Shown here: positions 5,802-10,085 of the stretch, one piece after another
Layout of the letters: each line of letters opens with the position of its first letter
Numbering within the stretch: position 1 is the stretch's first letter
NCBI GenBank assembly: GCA_030044295.1
Contig: JASHWB010000277.1
Span: 1-10,085, forward strand
Direction: 5' to 3'
DNA from: Candidatus Acidiferrales bacterium
GTDB taxonomy: Bacteria; Acidobacteriota; Terriglobia; Acidiferrales; UBA7541
DNA length: 10,085 nt
Position numbers and translations under genes: made by a program
The notes under the pieces: model-generated
Told to the model about the DNA's origin: nothing
What the model saw: only the letters and a program-made list of their open reading frames with translations
Database searches by the model: none

Positions 5802-8147
5802 TTGATCAAAAGATTGGCGGCTCTTTTCGTGCTGTGTGCGCTGCCGGCATTTGGCCAGGCAAATACCGGAGAGTTGCGGCTTATGGTGACCGATCCCTCG
5901 GGAACCGGGCTGAAAAGTAGCGTCTTGATCGTCAGCGAGGCAAATCAATATCACGCCTCGCTCGCGACCAACGATCAAGGCCAGCTCAATGTGTTGCGGC
6001 TGCCATTTGGCATCTACCACGTCCAAATCAACCAGCAGGGCTTTGAACCCATCTCGGAAAACATTCAGATTCGGTCATCAATCCCGGTGGCTGAGAACAT
6101 TCGTTTGAAGCTCGCGGCCGTTAACCAGTCCATTTTGGTCACTACTGGCAACACTCTCATAAACCCCGAGCAAGCGGGCACCGTAAGCCAGATTGGCCAA
6201 AACACAATTCAAGATCGGCTCACCTCTATCCCTGGGCGCTCGCTGCAGGACCTCGTGAGGACGCAACCCGGATGGATCTACGAAGGGAACGCGGTGCTTC
6301 ATCCGCGGGGTTCTGAATACCAGACGCAGTTCGTTGTCGACGGCATTCCCTTCACTAACAACATGTCGCCCAGTTTTGGAAATGAAATGAGCGTCAACGA
6401 CGTGCAATCAATGAGCGTCTACACCGCAGGCATTCCCGCAGAGTATGGCCGGATGATGGGGGGCGTGATCGTAGTCAACACCCTCCAAAACCCGCAGCCC
6501 GGATTTCACGGGCAGGTTACGCTTGAGGGCGGAAGCTACGACAGCGCGGGTAGCTCCGTCACAGGCGACTACGGTTGGGGTGCCAACTCCATCGGCTTTA
6601 GCGCCGACGGCAGCATGAGCGGCCACTACCTGAACCCGGTCGTCACCCAGAATTACTTCAACACCGGCACTCTCGGCGACTTTTCGGGCAATTTCCAGCG
6701 CGATCTTACCCCCAAGGACCGCATTAGTTTTCTGGTCCGTCACGAACTCGCCCGCTACGATTTGCCTAACGAAAACGTCCAGCAGGCCGCCGGGCAGCGG
6801 CAAACCGGCGACGATTTCGACACCTATGGAATTGCGGTGTATCAACATACGTTTTCTTCGAATGCTGTCGCCAACGTTCGCGGCATGGTGCGCCAGTTTT
6901 CCGACGACGTCAATTCGAATGCGGAATCTACGCCGATCGCGGTGTTTCTGCACAATTGGTTTCGTGAAGGCTATTTCAAATCCGATTTCACTTTCCTGAA
7001 GGGCCACCAGCAATGGAAAGCGGGCGTCGAATCCGACAGCAAGTTCATCAACGAAAATTTCGCGTATAGCATCCCGAACGTGAACACGCAGTTGGCGTAC
7101 TTTGATGCAAGCACGCCCCTCAACTTCAGCTACATCGCAAATCGCCCGGACTTGGAGCAGGGTATCTGGGTCGAGGATCTGATTCGGCTCGGGAATTGGA
7201 CCATCAATGCCGGGGTGCGCTGGGATCATTACCAGTTCGTCGTGGACCGTCAGGCTACCAGCCCTCGCCTTGCGATATCACGTTACTTTCCCAAGGAAGG
7301 AGTGGTGGTGCATGTCTCCTACGACCGTATCTTCCAAACTCCATCCTTTGAAAATCTTCTGCTTTCCAGCTCCACCGCAGCCGCGGGTCTGGACACGAAC
7401 TCGGTGCAATTGGCCGTGCTGCCCTCGCAAGGGGATTACTACGAAGCTGGCATCGAGAAGGTCTTCTTCAACAAGGTTCGCGTGGATGCGAACTACTTCC
7501 GGCGTGACGTGGATAACTACGCCGACGACGACCAGATACAGAACACCACCATCAGCTTCCCCATTGCGTTCGCGAAGGCCATCCTTTATGGCGGCGAGGC
7601 CAAGATAGAGCTGCCGATTTGGGGCCGGTTCTCCGGATATGCGACCTACTCCTACATCGTCGGCAACGCCTGGTTCCCGGTGACCGGCGGGCTCTTTCTT
7701 GGAGACGATGCGGTAGGCATCCCGACGTCCGGGCATTTTCCAGACTCCCAGGACCAGCGCAATACCGTAAGCACTCGTCTTCGGTACCAGGTCGCCTCGC
7801 GCTTCTGGGTTGCGGGCGGCCTTGAATTCGATAGCGGGCTTCCTTTTGATTTCGAATGTGATCCGAGCCTTACTCTCGACCAGTGCATCCAGCAGCAGGC
7901 GAACATCTATGGACAGGACGTCATAAACCGGATCAACTTCAACCGCGGACGCATCTTGCCCGCGACGATGTTCGATGCCTCTGCGGGGGCGGACATCTAT
8001 AGGTCTGACCGCGCCACAGTAAAACTGGAGTTGGACGGAGAGAATCTGAATAACGTGGTCAACGTCATCGATTTCGGCGGACTTTTCTCCGGCAATGCCA
8101 TCGGCCCGGCACGCAGCGTTTATGCCCGCCTCACGACAACCTTTTGA
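5802..8147 (+). CDS. TonB-dependent outer-membrane receptor with N-terminal CarboxypepD_reg domain
   Basis: A 781-residue predicted TonB-gated transporter. The start is TTG at 5802, seven bases after GGGGG (5790-5794). A TAA at 5778 closes the frame upstream, and the TTG gives a clean signal peptide 'MIKRLAALFVLCALPAFGQA'. Residues about 23-105 are a CarboxypepD_reg fold ('LRLMVTDPSGTGLKSSV', 'LPFGIYHVQINQQGFEPI'). The plug, about 125-230, shows 'SIPGRSLQDLVRTQPGW', 'QFVVDGIPFTNNMSP', 'VQSMSVYTAGIPAEYGRMMGG' and 'VIVVNT'. The rest is the barrel, ending in the aromatic 'VYARLTTTF' expected for outer-membrane insertion. A 'CDPSLTLDQC' segment late in the barrel could form a disulfide-closed surface loop. 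There is no STN domain, so direct signalling to the neighbouring sigma pair is not supported. The beta-propeller gene starts 89 bases downstream and is probably co-transcribed. The ligand is unknown; PQQ or a similar cofactor is a hypothesis from context only. Confidence 0.92.
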   Translation: MIKRLAALFVLCALPAFGQANTGELRLMVTDPSGTGLKSSVLIVSEANQYHASLATNDQGQLNVLRLPFGIYHVQINQQGFEPISENIQIRSSIPVAENIRLKLAAVNQSILVTTGNTLINPEQAGTVSQIGQNTIQDRLTSIPGRSLQDLVRTQPGWIYEGNAVLHPRGSEYQTQFVVDGIPFTNNMSPSFGNEMSVNDVQSMSVYTAGIPAEYGRMMGGVIVVNTLQNPQPGFHGQVTLEGGSYDSAGSSVTGDYGWGANSIGFSADGSMSGHYLNPVVTQNYFNTGTLGDFSGNFQRDLTPKDRISFLVRHELARYDLPNENVQQAAGQRQTGDDFDTYGIAVYQHTFSSNAVANVRGMVRQFSDDVNSNAESTPIAVFLHNWFREGYFKSDFTFLKGHQQWKAGVESDSKFINENFAYSIPNVNTQLAYFDASTPLNFSYIANRPDLEQGIWVEDLIRLGNWTINAGVRWDHYQFVVDRQATSPRLAISRYFPKEGVVVHVSYDRIFQTPSFENLLLSSSTAAAGLDTNSVQLAVLPSQGDYYEAGIEKVFFNKVRVDANYFRRDVDNYADDDQIQNTTISFPIAFAKAILYGGEAKIELPIWGRFSGYATYSYIVGNAWFPVTGGLFLGDDAVGIPTSGHFPDSQDQRNTVSTRLRYQVASRFWVAGGLEFDSGLPFDFECDPSLTLDQCIQQQANIYGQDVINRINFNRGRILPATMFDASAGADIYRSDRATVKLELDGENLNNVVNVIDFGGLFSGNAIGPARSVYARLTTTF

Positions 8148-8223
8148 TTCGGTGCCCTGGAATGGCCTATGCAAGGCATCGGATCACCTGTCAGAGTTGG
8201 TTGTTTTCCGCAGCACTCGTGTG

Positions 8224-8230
8224 AGGAGGA
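8224..8230 (+). promoter_or_regulatory. Near-perfect Shine-Dalgarno for the beta-propeller gene
   Basis: AGGAGGA ends six bases before ATG 8237. It is the strongest ribosome-binding site in the window, in contrast to the weak TTG start of the receptor gene before it. If the two are one operon, the propeller may be translated more than the receptor. Confidence 0.75.
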
Positions 8231-8236
8231 CTGGCA

Positions 8237-9316
8237 ATGAGTTCGCGCAGTACCAGGAATCTGGTGCTGGTCATCGCAATCATTCTGGTGATAGCTGGGG
8301 CGTTTGCTTGGACCCGGTACAACCGCATTCCCACCAACGTTGCGTACGTCACGTCGCAGGATGGCGGGATTTCAGTAATAGATCTGAGTGCCCTCAAAGT
8401 GATGAAACAGGTATTTCCGCAAGACGTGGCACCGCGTGGACTGGGGCTGACGTTCAACGGCGAGTATCTGCTGACCGCCAACGAGAACACGGCTGACGCG
8501 ACGGTATTCGACACGCGGGGAATGCGGCTGAAGTTGGTAAAGCGTATGCATGTGGGCGACAACCCGGAATTCGTGAAGATCAATCCCAGCGGCACGGCGG
8601 TGTTCACGTCCTACGAGCCGGGTTCGGAGGGTGGCCCGCCGACGGCAGCCGAAGAAGAAGGGGAAGACGAAGAACAGGGCCCGCCAGCTCAGGTTGTTGC
8701 CTTCAGCACGAAGAGTTGGTCGCGTGTGACGTCTTTCGTGGCTGGTCCTTCCACGGAGGGTTTGGAGTTTTCACCGGATGGTTCGAAGCTGCTTGTGGCC
8801 AACGAAGACCAAAACACGGTCGGAATTTACGACGCCGCAACGGGAAAGCGGGTCGACCTTGTCGACCTGTCGAAGATCGGGCGCCGGCCGCGCGGCGTGA
8901 AGCGCTCGCCGTTGGGAACGGGCTACGCAGTGACAATGGAGGGTTCCGGCACGCTGGTGATGCTCGACCCGAATTTCAAGGTCGTGCGCTCGATCCAGAC
9001 GGACGCGAAGCCGTACGGCGTGGCGTTCGACGAGAGCGGGAAGCGAATTTTTGTGGCCGCCGCGCAGGCACAAAAGCTACAGGTCTTTGATGCCGACACG
9101 CTCAAGCAGATCGGCGAGGCTCTGATCGGCAAGCGCTGCTGGCATTTCACGTTCACCCCAGATAATTCGAAGCTGCTGCTGGCTTGCGGCCGCTCGGACG
9201 ACGTCTACGTGGTCGACGCCAACACCTACAAGGTCATTACGACCATCGGCGGCTTTCAAACTCCTTGGGGCATTCTCACGTATCCGCGGGCCTACGGAAG
9301 CTTGGCTTTGCCATAA
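8237..9316 (+). CDS. Membrane-anchored seven-bladed beta-propeller protein, YVTN / PQQ-catabolism-associated type
   Basis: A 359-residue protein with an N-terminal hydrophobic segment (about 9-25, 'LVLVIAIILVIAGAFAW'), acting as an anchor or uncleaved signal and placing the rest in the periplasm. Repeats of the YVTN type begin near residues 35, 77, 120, 184, 229, 270 and 312 (for example 'KLLVANEDQNTVGIYDAATG' and 'KLLLACGRSDDVYVVDANT'), consistent with seven blades. The C-terminal pattern 'IGKRCWHFTFTPDNSKLLL' then 'TPWGILTYP' resembles the family called PQQ-dependent catabolism-associated beta-propeller proteins; this is recalled, not searched. An insert at about 127-152 contains 'EEEGEDEE', a very acidic loop between blades. 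Such propellers usually bind ligands or partners rather than catalyse. The gene follows a TonB-dependent receptor, as yncE neighbours yncD in E. coli, which suggests a periplasmic role tied to uptake by that receptor. The exact role is unknown. Confidence 0.85.
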   Translation: MSSRSTRNLVLVIAIILVIAGAFAWTRYNRIPTNVAYVTSQDGGISVIDLSALKVMKQVFPQDVAPRGLGLTFNGEYLLTANENTADATVFDTRGMRLKLVKRMHVGDNPEFVKINPSGTAVFTSYEPGSEGGPPTAAEEEGEDEEQGPPAQVVAFSTKSWSRVTSFVAGPSTEGLEFSPDGSKLLVANEDQNTVGIYDAATGKRVDLVDLSKIGRRPRGVKRSPLGTGYAVTMEGSGTLVMLDPNFKVVRSIQTDAKPYGVAFDESGKRIFVAAAQAQKLQVFDADTLKQIGEALIGKRCWHFTFTPDNSKLLLACGRSDDVYVVDANTYKVITTIGGFQTPWGILTYPRAYGSLALP

Positions 9317-9428
9317 AGGGTTTCCCCCTAGCGGCCACAACCTTGGAATTCAGTTCGGTCCGGTGATTCACTTCTAGCCGCCACTTAGCGTGAAGGAAAA
9401 TGGTAAGCAGCAAGGCGCAAAGCCCGGT

Positions 9429-10064
9429 TCACGATACGTGTGAGCTTCGCTGCGCTCTCGGTGAGTGCCGCATCGCGAATTCCACTACCTGCCGACCCAC
9501 GGCACTAAGCGCAGCTGCCGCCTTCGCGTCCGTACAGTTTCCTTGGGCGTCGAAGATTGGCTCCGTTGTGTTCAGCGCTGCGCCGAGCGGCGTCGGCCAG
9601 CCGCGCAGCGCGTGGACGATGGCTCGCAGCGCATCCAGCGTTGTCACCGCTGCTTGCCAGCCGGCAGCCGTAACCACAAGTCCCACGGCTCGCCCATCGA
9701 GATAACTCCGCTGGTCTCCGCTGAGATCTTCCAGTAAGTCGAGCGCGTTTTTCACCAGGCCCGAAACGCCGCCATGGTATCCCGGGCTCGCGACGATCAA
9801 TCCATCCGCGCGCCGCATCGTTTCCACCAGCTCGCGTTGTTCCTCGCTCCGCGTCTGGTGTTCCGGCGCAAAATGCGGCAGCCGCACCAGAAACGGCCCG
9901 CTGAAGCAATGGACGGTGGCACCGGCCTCTTCCGCGCCGCGCAGAGCCAGCCGCAGCGCTCGATCGGTGGACGAAGGCGTGCGCGTCGTCCCGCCGATTC
10001 CCACCACCAACGGCTTATCCGAGTTGCCGTTACGAAGATCGCTTGTCACGATTGGTTCCCGCAT
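9429..10064 (-). CDS. NADPH-dependent FMN reductase, flavodoxin-like fold
   Basis: A 211-residue cytoplasmic flavoprotein of the SsuE/ArsH/azoreductase-like NADPH-dependent FMN reductase family. 'VVGIGGTTRTPSST' (20-33) is the N-terminal strand and phosphate-binding loop for FMN. 'SPGYHGGVSGLVKNALDLL' (93-111) is the family signature next to the isoalloxazine ring. 'VTAAGWQAA' (131-139) contributes a third flavin-contacting loop. ATG at 10064 is chosen; an in-frame TAA lies 12 bases upstream, so the protein cannot extend further. No good ribosome-binding site lies close to this ATG, and a GTG five codons in is a weaker alternative. Members of this family supply reduced flavin to monooxygenases or reduce quinones, azo compounds or metals, so the substrate is open. 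The gene converges on the beta-propeller gene across 112 bases without a clear terminator. Confidence 0.9.
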   Translation of the reverse strand: MREPIVTSDLRNGNSDKPLVVGIGGTTRTPSSTDRALRLALRGAEEAGATVHCFSGPFLVRLPHFAPEHQTRSEEQRELVETMRRADGLIVASPGYHGGVSGLVKNALDLLEDLSGDQRSYLDGRAVGLVVTAAGWQAAVTTLDALRAIVHALRGWPTPLGAALNTTEPIFDAQGNCTDAKAAAALSAVGRQVVEFAMRHSPRAQRSSHVS

Positions 10065-10085
10065 CTCGTCACCGTCTTAGCCTCC

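Noticed and set aside
6408..8174. Two long minus-strand open frames (273 and 298 codons) opposite the second receptor
   Set aside because: They mirror the receptor's codon pattern, lack recognisable domains, and the plus-strand frame has a signal peptide, plug and barrel. They are antisense shadows.
9400..9909. Plus- and minus-strand frames overlapping the FMN reductase
   Set aside because: The reductase frame contains clear flavodoxin-fold motifs. The others are shadows without motifs.

Overview
The window looks like a chromosomal segment of a member of the Acidobacteriota (Terriglobia-like soil bacterium). This is an inference. It rests on two TonB-dependent outer-membrane receptors that each begin with a carboxypeptidase-regulatory-like (CarboxypepD_reg) domain, a zinc-finger anti-sigma protein carrying an HNH-like C-terminal domain, a VOC protein with the N-terminal 'LFEQYDRGRMTRR' arrangement, and moderately GC-rich coding sequence. 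I see no tRNA, rRNA, transposase, integrase or CRISPR array.

Layout. 1-316 (+): 3' end of an ECF sigma factor whose start lies outside the window. 317-504: convergent spacer with an imperfect inverted repeat. 507 back to about 2991 (-): large siderophore-type TonB-dependent receptor. 2992-3486: 495-base divergent control region with a strong 14-bp hairpin and a separate TGTAAT/ATTACA palindrome lying over a candidate promoter. 3487-4002 (+): small VOC/glyoxalase-like protein with a twin-arginine-type leader. 5584 back to 3918 (-): ECF sigma factor and membrane anti-sigma partner, overlapping by ATGA. The anti-sigma frame has an unusual C-terminal tail that runs antisense into the VOC gene. 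5585-5801: divergent spacer. 5802-8147 (+): second TonB-dependent receptor. 8237-9316 (+): membrane-anchored seven-bladed beta-propeller protein resembling the PQQ-catabolism-associated/YVTN family. 10064 back to 9429 (-): flavodoxin-fold NADPH-dependent FMN reductase.

How the parts may work together. Two modules stand out. The first is the receptor plus beta-propeller pair (5802-9316). They are probably co-transcribed and recall the neighbouring yncD (pqqU) and yncE genes of E. coli, so uptake of PQQ or a similar small molecule is a reasonable but unproven hypothesis. The second is the translationally coupled sigma/anti-sigma pair, transcribed away from that receptor. The receptor lacks the N-terminal STN signalling domain of FecA-type systems, so classical FecIR surface signalling is not supported. 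The most unusual protein is the anti-sigma: a zinc-finger domain, one membrane segment, then a degenerate HNH-like domain in which the expected histidine appears to be tyrosine. It also has an atypical tail that a single base change would remove.
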